33,918 nucleotides of DNA from Paracoccus sp. MKU1 (lineage in GTDB: Bacteria > Pseudomonadota > Alphaproteobacteria > Rhodobacterales > Rhodobacteraceae): contig NZ_LLWQ01000173.1 in assembly GCF_001447385.1 (NCBI RefSeq), positions 1-33,918 on the forward strand, read 5' to 3'. Under the pieces are notes generated by a model that was not told the origin of the DNA, ran no database searches, and saw nothing but the letters and a program-made list of their open reading frames with translations. This document shows, piece by piece, positions 23,052-31,054 of the stretch. Numbering within the stretch: position 1 is the first letter of the stretch; every line of letters begins with the position of its first letter. Made by a program: the position numbers and the translations under genes.

Positions 23052-24110
23052 TCATTCCTCCAGTCCGAGCATCGCCCGGTTGGCGCTGCGATTGGCGCCG
23101 GATTTCACGAAATCGTCGAAGGCGCGGTCCGACACCCGGATGATGTGGTCCGCAATGAATTGCGCGCCTTCGCGGGCGCCGTCCTCGGGGTTCTTGACGA
23201 AGCACTCCCATTCCAGCACCGCCCAGCCGTCGAAGCCATGGGTGGTCAGCTTGGTGAAGATCGCCCCGAAATCGACCTGCCCGTCGCCGGGCGAACGGAA
23301 GCGGCCGGCGCGCTTGCTCCATGGCTGATAGCCGCCATAGGCGCCGGACTTGCCGTCCGGGCGGAACTCGGCGTCCTTGACGTGGAAGGTCTTGATGCGC
23401 TCGTGGTAGTGGTCGATGAAGGCCAGGTAATCCAGCGCCTGCAACACGAAATGGCTGGGGTCATACATCAGGTTGGCGCGGGGATGGTTCCCGATCTTCT
23501 CCAGGAAATATTCCCAGCTATGGCCGTCATGCAGATCCTCGCAGGGGTGGATCTCATAGCAGACATCCACGCCATGCGCGTCGAAATCATCGAGGATCGG
23601 CGTCCAACGCCTTGCAAGTTCACCGAAACCTTCCTCGACCAACCCCTCGGGCCATTGCGGGTAGGGGTAAAGGTAGGGCCACAGCAGCGCGCCCGAGAAG
23701 GTCACGTGCCGGTCGATTCCCAGCCGCTGCGAGGCGCGGGCGGCGAAACGCAGCTGCTCCTCGGCCCAGGCGCGGCGCCCAGTCGGGTTGCCGCGCACAG
23801 GCTCGGGCGCAAAGCTGTCCATGATGACGTCATGCGCCGGATGCACCGCCACCAGTTGCCCGGTGATATGCGAGGCGAACTCGGTGATCTGGAGCCCGTT
23901 GTCGGCCAGCATCCCCTTGATCTCGTCGCAATAGGCATCGCTTTCGGCGGCCTGTTTCATGTCGATCAGGCGCGTGTCCCAGGTCGGGATCTGGACGCCC
24001 TTGAAGCCCTTCTCCGCCGCCCATTTGGCTAGGCTGGGCAGCGAGTTATAGGGCACCTCATCGGCTGCGAACTGGGCCAGGAAGACGCCCGGTCCCTTGA
24101 TGGTCTGCAT
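23052..24110 (-). CDS. Sugar phosphate isomerase/epimerase family TIM-barrel protein (IolE/AP-endonuclease 2 superfamily)
   Basis: 352 aa from ATG 24110; an ATG at 24116 overlaps the SDR stop, but the GGAGG site is 7 bases from 24110. Xylose isomerase-like TIM barrel: GVQIPTWDTRLID, DNGLQITEFASHITGQLVAVHPAHD, VTFSGALLWPYLYPYPQWP, VCYEIHPCEDLHDG (Glu/His metal ligands), ANLMYDPSHFVLQALDYLAFI (Asp/His) and IKTFHVKDAEF (His/Asp) line up as the usual metal site. Proteins of this type, about 350 aa, are common in alphaproteobacterial cyclitol and rare-sugar operons; many act as isomerases, epimerases or dehydratases and are poorly characterised. Because no IolB is visible, it is a candidate to replace the 5-deoxyglucuronate isomerase step, which is speculation. 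Confidence 0.85.
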   Translation of the reverse strand: MQTIKGPGVFLAQFAADEVPYNSLPSLAKWAAEKGFKGVQIPTWDTRLIDMKQAAESDAYCDEIKGMLADNGLQITEFASHITGQLVAVHPAHDVIMDSFAPEPVRGNPTGRRAWAEEQLRFAARASQRLGIDRHVTFSGALLWPYLYPYPQWPEGLVEEGFGELARRWTPILDDFDAHGVDVCYEIHPCEDLHDGHSWEYFLEKIGNHPRANLMYDPSHFVLQALDYLAFIDHYHERIKTFHVKDAEFRPDGKSGAYGGYQPWSKRAGRFRSPGDGQVDFGAIFTKLTTHGFDGWAVLEWECFVKNPEDGAREGAQFIADHIIRVSDRAFDDFVKSGANRSANRAMLGLEE

Positions 24111-24112
24111 CG

Positions 24113-24925
24113 TCATGCCTCCAGTTTTACCGCCGGGACCGGCGCGTCGTCATAGCCGCCATGGACGGACTGGTCGAAGGGGATCACCGCCCCGGTCATC
24201 ATGCCGCTGTCGTCGGACGCCATCCACAGGACGGCGCGCGCGACCTCGGCCGGGTCGAGGATGCGGCCGAAAGGTTTCTGCGCCGCCGCGCGGTCGATGA
24301 AATCGGGATCGCCGGTTTCCGACAGCACCAGCGCGCGTTCGTGGTCCGAGTTCATCCAGCCGATGTCCAGCTGGTTGACATGGATGCGGTGCCGCATCAG
24401 CGCAAAGCCGGCATGGCGGGTCAGCGTCGCCAAGGCCCCCTTGGAGCCCGCATAGGGCGCAAGGAAGGGCTGCCCGACAAGCGCGGACATCGAGCCGATA
24501 TTGACGATCCGACCCTCGATGCCTTCGCGGGTCATCACCTTGGCCGCGTCCTGCATCAGGAAGAACGGCGCGCGGGCATTGACCGCGAACATGCGGTCGA
24601 AGAGTTCCGGCGTGGTGTTCAGCAGATTGCCGCGGTCGGTCAGGCCGGCGGCGTTGACCAGGATGTCCACGCGGCCGAAACGCTTGTCGGCGGCGGGGAT
24701 GATGGCCTGCACGTCCTCGATCCTGCCCAGGTCGGCGGCGACCATCTCGACCGGAACGCCGGTCGCCTGCGCGATCTCGGCGGCGACCTTTCGGCCCTTA
24801 TCGAGGCCACGGCCGACGATCACGATGCCCGCCGCGCCTGCCTCTGCGAACAGCCGCGCGATGGCCGCGCCAAGCCCCTGCGTGCCGCCGGTGACGACGG
24901 CGATCTTTCCATCGATGCGGTTCAT
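24113..24925 (-). CDS. Short-chain dehydrogenase/reductase (SDR), classical type
   Basis: 270 aa. Coenzyme motif TGGTQGLG at 12-19, NAAG 91-94, and catalytic Asn116, Ser145, Tyr158 and Lys162 (YAGSK) are all present, so it should be active. ADLGR after beta-3 suggests a standard NAD(P) pocket, and the Arg39 (GRG) after beta-2 leans to NADP. ATG 24925 overlaps the TGA of iolE, and its stop overlaps the next gene region. The C-terminal part has MTGAVIPFDQSVHGGYDDAPVP, typical of sugar/polyol-acting SDRs in inositol clusters. It probably oxidises or reduces a cyclitol or a ring-opened intermediate. Confidence 0.9.
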   Translation of the reverse strand: MNRIDGKIAVVTGGTQGLGAAIARLFAEAGAAGIVIVGRGLDKGRKVAAEIAQATGVPVEMVAADLGRIEDVQAIIPAADKRFGRVDILVNAAGLTDRGNLLNTTPELFDRMFAVNARAPFFLMQDAAKVMTREGIEGRIVNIGSMSALVGQPFLAPYAGSKGALATLTRHAGFALMRHRIHVNQLDIGWMNSDHERALVLSETGDPDFIDRAAAQKPFGRILDPAEVARAVLWMASDDSGMMTGAVIPFDQSVHGGYDDAPVPAVKLEA

Positions 24926-25815
24926 TTCACCACCTCATAGCCAGCCGCCGCCATCACGCGCAGCAGTTCCTTGTGCCCCTTTTTCGCCATCTCCAGCGGC
25001 GGGTTCGCCACCGGGTCCTGCTCGGCCTCGACCACGAACCAGCCCTCGTAGCCCTTGGCCGCCAATGCCTTGACGATGGCCTCGAAATCCAGCGAGCCAT
25101 CGCCCGGCACGGTGAACGCGCCCTTGATCACCGCATCGAGGAAGCTTTCGCGTGTCCGGTCCAGCCCATCCACGACCGCGCGGCGGATCTCCTTGGTATG
25201 GACATGGCTGATGCGGGCATGGTGGTTCTCGATCACCCGCATCACATCGCCGCCGGCAAAGGCCATGTGGCCCGCATCGTAGAGCAGCGGCACCGAAGAA
25301 TGCTTCATGAACAGGTCAAGCTCCTCCTCGGTCTCGACCGCCGCCGCCATGTGGTGGTGATACGAGATCGGCATCCCCTGCCCCGCGCACCAATCCGCGA
25401 AATCGCTGATCTTGCGGCCATAGGCGGCCATCTCGACCTCGGTCAGCTTCGGCTTGGTGGCCAGCGGCGCGGAACGCACGCCCTGGATGGAGCGCGCGGT
25501 CTCGCCGTAGACAATGCAGGGCGCACCGGCGGCGATGAAGAATTCCATCTGCTGCGCGATGCGGTCCTTTTCCGCCTCGATATCGCCGTCCAGCAGCAGG
25601 CCCGAGAACCAGCCGCCGCAGACCGAGATCCCGAAACGGTCGAGGATCGGCCCCAGTTCGGCCATGTCCATCGGAAAGCGCCGGCCGGTTTCCATGCCGA
25701 TGAAGCCGGCCTCTGACGCCTGCCGCAGGCATTCCTCTAGGCTGACGTCATCGGACAGTTCCGCCAGGTCGTCGTTCCACCACGCAATGGGCGCGATGCC
25801 AAGCTTTGCTTTCAT
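24922..25815 (-). CDS. iolE: Myo-inosose-2 dehydratase
   Basis: 297 aa, the normal length for IolE. MKAKLGIAPIAWWNDDLAELSDDVSLEECLRQASEAGFIGMETGRRFP is the highly conserved IolE start. CGGWFSGLLLDGD, AGAPCIVYGETARSIQG, GMPISYHHHMAAAVETEEELDLFM, VPLLYDAGHMAFAGGDVMRVI and HVHTKEIRR carry the TIM-barrel metal ligands (Glu, Asp/His, His). IolE removes water from 2-keto-myo-inositol to give 3D-(3,5/4)-trihydroxycyclohexane-1,2-dione, the substrate of IolD. Its ATG directly abuts the IolD stop codon (no gap), so the two are made together. Confidence 0.93.
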   Translation of the reverse strand: MKAKLGIAPIAWWNDDLAELSDDVSLEECLRQASEAGFIGMETGRRFPMDMAELGPILDRFGISVCGGWFSGLLLDGDIEAEKDRIAQQMEFFIAAGAPCIVYGETARSIQGVRSAPLATKPKLTEVEMAAYGRKISDFADWCAGQGMPISYHHHMAAAVETEEELDLFMKHSSVPLLYDAGHMAFAGGDVMRVIENHHARISHVHTKEIRRAVVDGLDRTRESFLDAVIKGAFTVPGDGSLDFEAIVKALAAKGYEGWFVVEAEQDPVANPPLEMAKKGHKELLRVMAAAGYEVVK

Positions 25816-27687
25816 TTACACACCCAGGCGCTGCGCTTCGCGGATCTTTTCCTGCGCCGCACGGGCGGCGCGGACGGTTTCGAAATTCGAGATCTCGGGC
25901 ACGCCGACATCCCAATCCGCATCCCCCGGCACCCATTTCCAGGCATCCGAGACGATCGAGATCACCGTCACCCCGTCATGGGCCAGCGCATCCGTCATCG
26001 CGCCTTCCAGATCGGCCAGGCTTTCGGCCCTGACGGCGCGGGCGCCCATCGCCTCGGCATGTTTCACGAAATCGACATGCAGCGGGTTGTCGCGGTTCTG
26101 GATCCGGCAATCGGCGAGCAGGTTGTTGAAACCGGGCACACCCTTCGCCTGCTGAAGCCGGTTGATGACCGCGAAGCCGCCGTTGTCGCAGACCACCACG
26201 ACCATCTTGTGCCCGGTCAGCGCCGCCGAATAGATGTCCGAATTCATCATCATGTAGGTACCGTCGCCCAGCATGACGATGGGCGTGCCGCCGGTCGCAC
26301 CCGGCCCCTCCTGCGCCATGGCGCAGCCCCAGCCGGCGGCGATCTCGTAGCCCATGCAGGAAAAGCCGAATTCGCAATCGAAGGTGTTCGGGTTCTTGAC
26401 CCGCCAGCCCTTCGTCACCTCGCCCGGCGTGCCGCCCGCCGCCGCAATCAGCGTGTCGTTAGGGCCAGCCACGCGATTCAGCACGCCGACAACCTGCGCA
26501 TAGGACGGCACCAGCTCATTGGTCGGCGCCTGATGCTCGTCCAGCAGCTTGTTCCATTCGGCGAACAGGGTCTTGGCGCGTTTCATCAGCCCGGCATCGG
26601 CCGCGTAATCGCCAAGCGCCGCGTCCAGCTCGCCGATGGTTTCCAGCGCATCGCCGACCACGGCCAGCGAACGGTGCTTGATGGCATCGAAGCGTGCCGC
26701 GTTGACCGAGATGAACCGTCCATCCTCGGCGAAGGCCGTCCAGGAACCGGTGGTGAAATCCTGCAACCGGGTGCCGATGGCCAGGATCACGTCGGCCTCT
26801 TTCGCCAGCGCATTGGCCGAGGTCGAGCCGACGATGCCGATCGGCCCCGCATGGACCGGATGGTCATGCGTCAGTGCGCCCTTGCCGGCGATGGTCTCGA
26901 CCACCGGGATGCCGCGCTTGGCAGCAAAATCGGCCAAGGCGTACTCGGCCAGCGAATAGCGCACGCCGCCGCCCGAGATGATCAGCGGCTTTCTGGCCGT
27001 TTTCAGCAGTTCCGCAGCCGCCTGCACGGCATCGCGGTCGGGACGCGGGCGCGGAATCGACCAGACGCGCGGCTCGAAGAAGACCTCGGGATAGTCATAG
27101 GCCAATTCCTGCGTGTCCTGTGCCAGCCCGATGAAGGCCGGGCCGCAATCGGCGGGGTCCAGCATGGTCGCCACCGCCTGCGGCAGCGACTGGATCAGCT
27201 GCTCGGGCAGCGTGATCCGGTCCCAGTAGCGCACGACCGATTTGAAGGCATCGTTCGCGGTGATGGTCGGGTCGCCGAAATGCTCGACTTGCTGCAACAC
27301 CGGGTCGGGCAGGCGATTCGCGAAGGTGTCGCCCGCGATCAGCAGCACCGGCAGCCGGTTCGCCATGGCGACGCCCGCCGCCGTCACCATGTTCAGCGCC
27401 CCCGGCCCGATCGAGGTTGCAGCCACCATCACCTGGCGGCGACGCTTGGCCTTGGCGAAGCCGATGGCGGCCAGCGCCATGGACTGTTCGTTCTGGCCGC
27501 GCCAGGTCGGCAGTTGGTCCTGCACCTGCTCCAGGGCCTCGGACAGGCAGGTCACGTTGCCATGGCCGAAGATGCCGAAGACGCCCGCGAACAGCGGAAC
27601 ACGCGCGCCCTCGATCTCGGTGAACTGGTTGCAAAGGTAACGAACAAGGGCCTGGGCCATGGTCAGGCGCACGGTCTTGCGTGGCAT
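25816..27687 (-). CDS. iolD: 3D-(3,5/4)-trihydroxycyclohexane-1,2-dione acylhydrolase (ThDP-dependent)
   Basis: 623 aa from ATG 27687, preceded by AGGAGGCGAG. Three-domain ThDP enzyme: the N-terminal PYR domain has FGIFGHGNV and GQNEQSMALAAIGFAKAKRRRQ with the cofactor-activating Glu67. The middle domain has PLIISGGGVRYSLA. The C-terminal PP domain has GDGTYMMMN (474-482), the Mg-ThDP motif, then VVVCDNGGFAVINRLQ. The FGIFGHGNV/RGQNEQSM combination and length point to IolD rather than acetolactate synthase. It hydrolytically opens the dione ring to 5-deoxy-D-glucuronate. It is the first gene of the leftward operon, whose promoter lies in 27688-27791. Confidence 0.93.
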   Translation of the reverse strand: MPRKTVRLTMAQALVRYLCNQFTEIEGARVPLFAGVFGIFGHGNVTCLSEALEQVQDQLPTWRGQNEQSMALAAIGFAKAKRRRQVMVAATSIGPGALNMVTAAGVAMANRLPVLLIAGDTFANRLPDPVLQQVEHFGDPTITANDAFKSVVRYWDRITLPEQLIQSLPQAVATMLDPADCGPAFIGLAQDTQELAYDYPEVFFEPRVWSIPRPRPDRDAVQAAAELLKTARKPLIISGGGVRYSLAEYALADFAAKRGIPVVETIAGKGALTHDHPVHAGPIGIVGSTSANALAKEADVILAIGTRLQDFTTGSWTAFAEDGRFISVNAARFDAIKHRSLAVVGDALETIGELDAALGDYAADAGLMKRAKTLFAEWNKLLDEHQAPTNELVPSYAQVVGVLNRVAGPNDTLIAAAGGTPGEVTKGWRVKNPNTFDCEFGFSCMGYEIAAGWGCAMAQEGPGATGGTPIVMLGDGTYMMMNSDIYSAALTGHKMVVVVCDNGGFAVINRLQQAKGVPGFNNLLADCRIQNRDNPLHVDFVKHAEAMGARAVRAESLADLEGAMTDALAHDGVTVISIVSDAWKWVPGDADWDVGVPEISNFETVRAARAAQEKIREAQRLGV

Positions 27688-27791
27688 CTCGCCTCCTCCT
27701 GCGGATGGTGTTTTCCGAACGATACGGAATGATGATTGACAATGCAATAGTTCTGCAATGATTATTGCGAAACGAATTTCGGGAGGAACCC
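27688..27791. promoter_or_regulatory. Divergent promoter region of the two cyclitol operons, with three dyads
   Basis: This 104-bp AT-enriched gap separates iolD (minus) from iolG (plus). Rightward: TTGACA 27736-27741, 18 bp, GATTAT 27760-27765, a reasonable sigma-70 promoter. Dyads: TTCCG-N7-CGGAA (27713-27729), GCAATA-N13-TATTGC (27744-27768, spanning the spacer and -10) and CGAAA-N4-TTTCG (27768-27781, just past the -10). Any could be the operator of an inositol repressor. The RpiR-type IolR of rhizobia is reported to use GGAA-N6-TTCC, which is not present in that exact form. No regulator gene is seen nearby. Confidence 0.5.
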
Positions 27792-28799
27792 ATGACAGGA
27801 ATCGCCGTCCTCGGCACCGGCCGCATCGGCCGTATGCATGCCGAAAACATCGCCGCCCATCCGCGCGCCCGGCTGGCAGGCGTCTATGACATCCATGCCC
27901 CCGCAGCCGCCGAAGTCGCAGCCCAGCTGGGCGTGCCGCAATTCGATTCGGTCGAAGCGGCGCTGGCCTCGGCCGAGGTGGATGCGGTGCTGATCGCCAG
28001 TTCGACCGCCACCCATGCCGATCTGATCGAGCAGTCGGTCGCGGCGGGCAAGGCCATCCTGTGCGAGAAGCCCATCGACCTGTCGCTGGACCGGGTGAAC
28101 GCCTGCGCAACGAAAATTGCCGGCACCGGCCTGCCGATCATGCTGGGCTTCGTGCGCCGCTTCGACAGCGGCCACGCCGGCGTGCGGCAGGCCATCGAAT
28201 CGGGCCGGATCGGCGAGTTGCACCAGGTCACCATCACCTCGCGCGATCCGGGCATGGCACCCGATGCCTATATCGAGGCCTCGGGCGGCATCTTCCGCGA
28301 CATGACCATCCATGATTTCGACATGGCCCGCTTCATCCTGGGCGAGGAGGTGACCGAGGTCACCGCCACCGGCTCGCGCCTGGTCGACCCAGCCCTGATG
28401 CAGCGCTGCGACGATTACGACACCGTCACCGTTGTCCTGAAGACCGAATCGGGCAAGCAGGCGATCATCACCAACTCGCGCCGTGCCGTTTATGGCTACG
28501 ACCAGCGCGTCGAGGCCTTCGGCAGCGCCGGCATGGCGATCTCGGAAAACCGGACGCTGGATCATGTGCGGCTCTATGGCGCGGAATTCACCGACCGGGC
28601 CGCGCCGCTGAAGAACTTCTTCATCGACCGCTATGCCGATGCCTTCGCGGCCGAGATCAGCGCCTTCGTCGATGCCATCGAGCAAGGCAAACCGGTGCCG
28701 GTCGGGTTCGAGGACGGCAGGCAGGCGCTGCTGCTGGCCGAGGCCGCGATCCTTTCCGCCGCCGAAGGCCGCACGGTCAAGACTTCGGAGATCGGATAA
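27792..28799 (+). CDS. iolG: Inositol 2-dehydrogenase (Gfo/Idh/MocA family)
   Basis: 335 aa from ATG 27792, preceded by GGAGGAACC. Rossmann start MTGIAVLGTGRIGRMHAENIA, then DAVLIASSTATHADLIEQSVAAGKAILCEKPIDLS with catalytic Lys93 in EKP. MLGFVRRFDSGHAGVRQAIESGRIG and SGGIFRDMTIHDFDMARF give Asp169 and His173, the same Lys-Asp-His arrangement as in Bacillus IolG. The RRFD and FRDM.IHDFDMAR wording is specific to inositol 2-dehydrogenases. It oxidises myo-inositol (or an isomer) to the 2-keto form with NAD, feeding IolE. It opens the rightward operon and is followed by the ALDH gene after 3 bases. Confidence 0.92.
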   Translation: MTGIAVLGTGRIGRMHAENIAAHPRARLAGVYDIHAPAAAEVAAQLGVPQFDSVEAALASAEVDAVLIASSTATHADLIEQSVAAGKAILCEKPIDLSLDRVNACATKIAGTGLPIMLGFVRRFDSGHAGVRQAIESGRIGELHQVTITSRDPGMAPDAYIEASGGIFRDMTIHDFDMARFILGEEVTEVTATGSRLVDPALMQRCDDYDTVTVVLKTESGKQAIITNSRRAVYGYDQRVEAFGSAGMAISENRTLDHVRLYGAEFTDRAAPLKNFFIDRYADAFAAEISAFVDAIEQGKPVPVGFEDGRQALLLAEAAILSAAEGRTVKTSEIG

Positions 28800-28802
28800 G
28801 CC

Positions 28803-30233
28803 ATGTATTCGCAATTCGGATTGTTCATCGACGGTCGCTGGACCCCCGGCACCGTCAGCGGAGAAGTCATTTCTCCGGTTACCGAAAAGCCGCTGGGCCG
28901 GGTGGCCCTTGCCACGGCCGAGGACACGCAGGCGGCACTGGATGCCGCTGCACGCGCCCTGCCCAAGCTGCGCGAGATGGGTGGTTTCGCCCGCGCCGAC
29001 GCGCTGCACAAGGCCGCGGACGAGATGATCCGCCGTGCCGACGAGGCCGCGCGGATGATCTCGGCCGAGACCGGCAAGCCCATCGCGCAGGCGGGCCGGG
29101 AATGGGCCCTTGCCTGCGACCAGTTCCGCTGGTTCGCCGAGGAGGCGCGCCGCATCTATGGCCGCATCGTCGACAGCCGCGTCCCCGGCGGCCGTTTCGA
29201 GGTGACGCGCGAACCCGTCGGCATCGTCGGCGCCTTCACCGCCTGGAACTTCCCCGCCGCCCTGCCCGCCCGCAAGCTGGCCCCGGCGCTGGCCGCCGGC
29301 TGCCCGGTGGTGCTGCGCCCGTCCTCGCAGACGCCGGGCGTGGCGATGGTGATGGTCGATTGCCTGCGCGCGGCCGGACTGCCCGACGGCGCGGTGAATC
29401 TGGTCGTCGGTTCGACCGGCGCAACCTATGCGCCGATCATGGCGGACAGCCGGGTGCGCAAGGTCAGCCTGACCGGCTCGACTCGCGTCGGCCAGCAGAT
29501 GATCCGTGATGCCGCCGATACGGTGAAGAAGGTTTCGATGGAGCTTGGCGGCAACGCGCCGCTGATCATCCATGACGACGCCGATCTGGAAGCCGCGCTG
29601 GACCTGACCGTGCCGACCAAGTTCGCCAATTGCGGGCAGGTCTGCGTGACCCCGGACCGGATCTTCGTCCATGACAGCCTGCATGACGCCTTCGTGGACG
29701 GCTTCGTTTCTCGCACGGCGCAGATCAAGCTGGGCGATGGGCTGGACCCCGACACCAGCATGGGGCCGCTGATCAACGGCAGCAGGCTGGCAGAAATCGA
29801 ATCCATCGTCACCGACGCGCTGCGGGGCGGCGCAACGCTGGCCCATGGTGGCAAGCGCCCCGCGCATCTGAACAGCGGCTTCTTCTTCGAGCCGACCGTG
29901 CTGACCGATGTCACCGACGACATGAAGGTCTTTGCCGAGGAGAACTTCGGTCCCATCGCCGCCATCACCCGCTTCTCGACCGAGGACGAGGTGATCGGCC
30001 GCGCCAACGCGTCGGACATGGGCCTGTCTGCCTATGCCTTCACCCGCTCGCCCGACCGGGCGCGGCGCATGGCGGCGGGGCTGAAGGCCGGCATGGTCGG
30101 CATCAACAGCTTCGCGCTGGCCGCATCCGAGGCGCCCTTCGGCGGCACCAACCATTCCGGCATGGGCCGCGAGGGCGGCATCGAGGGGATCGAGGATTAC
30201 CTCGACACCAAGCTCGCGCAGATCGTGTTCTGA
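28803..30233 (+). CDS. NAD(P)-dependent aldehyde dehydrogenase (succinate semialdehyde dehydrogenase-like)
   Basis: 476 aa, ALDH superfamily in the GabD-like branch. Active-site parts are complete: Asn149 (TAWNFP), Glu247 (MELGGNAP) and Cys281 (NCGQVCVTP); late motifs are EENFGPIAAI and FGGTNHSGMGREGG near the C-terminus. It is not an MmsA/IolA-type CoA-acylating enzyme, as that family has a different Cys context. A departure is LRPSSQTP at about 171-178, where Arg172 stands where most members have Lys contacting the NAD(P) ribose. Between iolG and an aldolase gene, it probably oxidises the aldehyde released by the aldolase (lactaldehyde, glycolaldehyde or tartronate semialdehyde-like). The exact substrate is unknown. 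Confidence 0.9.
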   Translation: MYSQFGLFIDGRWTPGTVSGEVISPVTEKPLGRVALATAEDTQAALDAAARALPKLREMGGFARADALHKAADEMIRRADEAARMISAETGKPIAQAGREWALACDQFRWFAEEARRIYGRIVDSRVPGGRFEVTREPVGIVGAFTAWNFPAALPARKLAPALAAGCPVVLRPSSQTPGVAMVMVDCLRAAGLPDGAVNLVVGSTGATYAPIMADSRVRKVSLTGSTRVGQQMIRDAADTVKKVSMELGGNAPLIIHDDADLEAALDLTVPTKFANCGQVCVTPDRIFVHDSLHDAFVDGFVSRTAQIKLGDGLDPDTSMGPLINGSRLAEIESIVTDALRGGATLAHGGKRPAHLNSGFFFEPTVLTDVTDDMKVFAEENFGPIAAITRFSTEDEVIGRANASDMGLSAYAFTRSPDRARRMAAGLKAGMVGINSFALAASEAPFGGTNHSGMGREGGIEGIEDYLDTKLAQIVF

Positions 30234-30247
30234 GGGGAGGAAACGCG

Positions 30248-31054
30248 ATGTTCACCAACAAGCTGAAACAACACTGGGCCGAGGGCCGCCCCGCCATCAA
30301 CGGCTGGTTGTCCATCGGCAACCCGCTGACCGCCGAGATCATGGCGGCGCAGGGCTATGACAGCATCACCATCGACGCCCAGCACGGCGCGCTGGACTAC
30401 AGCGCCGTGCTGCCGATGTTGCAAGCCATGCGGGCATCCGGCGTGACGCCGATGGTCCGCGTGCCCTGGCGCGAGCCGGGCGCGATCATGAAGGCGCTGG
30501 ACGCCGGCGCACAGGGCATCATCTGCCCGATGGTCAATTCGGCCGGGGAGGCGGCGGAATTCGTCAGCTACATGCGCTATCCGCCGCACGGCCAGCGCAG
30601 CTTCGGCCCGACCCGCGCCACCTTCGCCTATGGCGGCTATGGCGTGGCGGCGAACGATCAGGTGCTCGCGCTGGCAATGGTCGAGACCCAGCAGGGCATG
30701 GACAACCTGGACGCCATTGCAGCGACGCCCGGCCTCGACGGCATCTATGTCGGCCCGGCGGACCTGACGCTGGGCACGCAGGAAGGCCGCCTGCCCCCCG
30801 CCTTCGACCGCGAAGAGCCCGAGATGATCGCGCTGCTGCACCGTATCAAGGACGCCTGCAAGGCGAACGGCATCCGCGCCTGCCTGCATTGCGGCACGCC
30901 GGAATATGCGGCGAAGGCCATCGGCTGGGGGTTCGACCTGACCACGGTCGGCGGCGACACCCGCCTGCTGGCCGGCGCAGCCGCCGTCTCGGTCGCGACC
31001 TGGCGCGACCTGACCGGCTCCGCCCCCGCCTCCACCACGAAAGGAGCCTATTGA
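30248..31054 (+). CDS. HpcH/HpaI-type class II pyruvate aldolase (2-keto-3-deoxy acid aldolase)
   Basis: 268 aa, preceded by GGGGAGGAAACGCG. The HpaI active site is intact: His46 (DAQHG, catalytic base), Arg71 (VRVPW), Glu146 (VETQQG) and Asp172 (GPADL) as metal ligands, matching the spacing of HpaI His45, Arg70, Glu149 and Asp175. GAQGIICPMVNSAGEA and RSFGPTRATFAYG are also typical. Family members (HpaI, RhmA, GarL) cleave 2-keto-3-deoxy acids to pyruvate plus an aldehyde without prior phosphorylation. That chemistry contrasts with the classical inositol route, which needs a phosphorylated intermediate and IolJ. The stop overlaps the next start by one base (TGATG). Confidence 0.92.
   Translation: MFTNKLKQHWAEGRPAINGWLSIGNPLTAEIMAAQGYDSITIDAQHGALDYSAVLPMLQAMRASGVTPMVRVPWREPGAIMKALDAGAQGIICPMVNSAGEAAEFVSYMRYPPHGQRSFGPTRATFAYGGYGVAANDQVLALAMVETQQGMDNLDAIAATPGLDGIYVGPADLTLGTQEGRLPPAFDREEPEMIALLHRIKDACKANGIRACLHCGTPEYAAKAIGWGFDLTTVGGDTRLLAGAAAVSVATWRDLTGSAPASTTKGAY

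Noticed and set aside
25978..27732. Plus-strand frame of 584 codons opposite iolD
   Set aside because: It is antisense to a complete, motif-rich iolD gene and shows Arg/Gln/His-rich sequence without family features.
27762..30155. Minus-strand frame of 797 codons opposite iolG and the ALDH gene
   Set aside because: It is a shadow of two strongly supported genes; composition and lack of start signals argue against coding.
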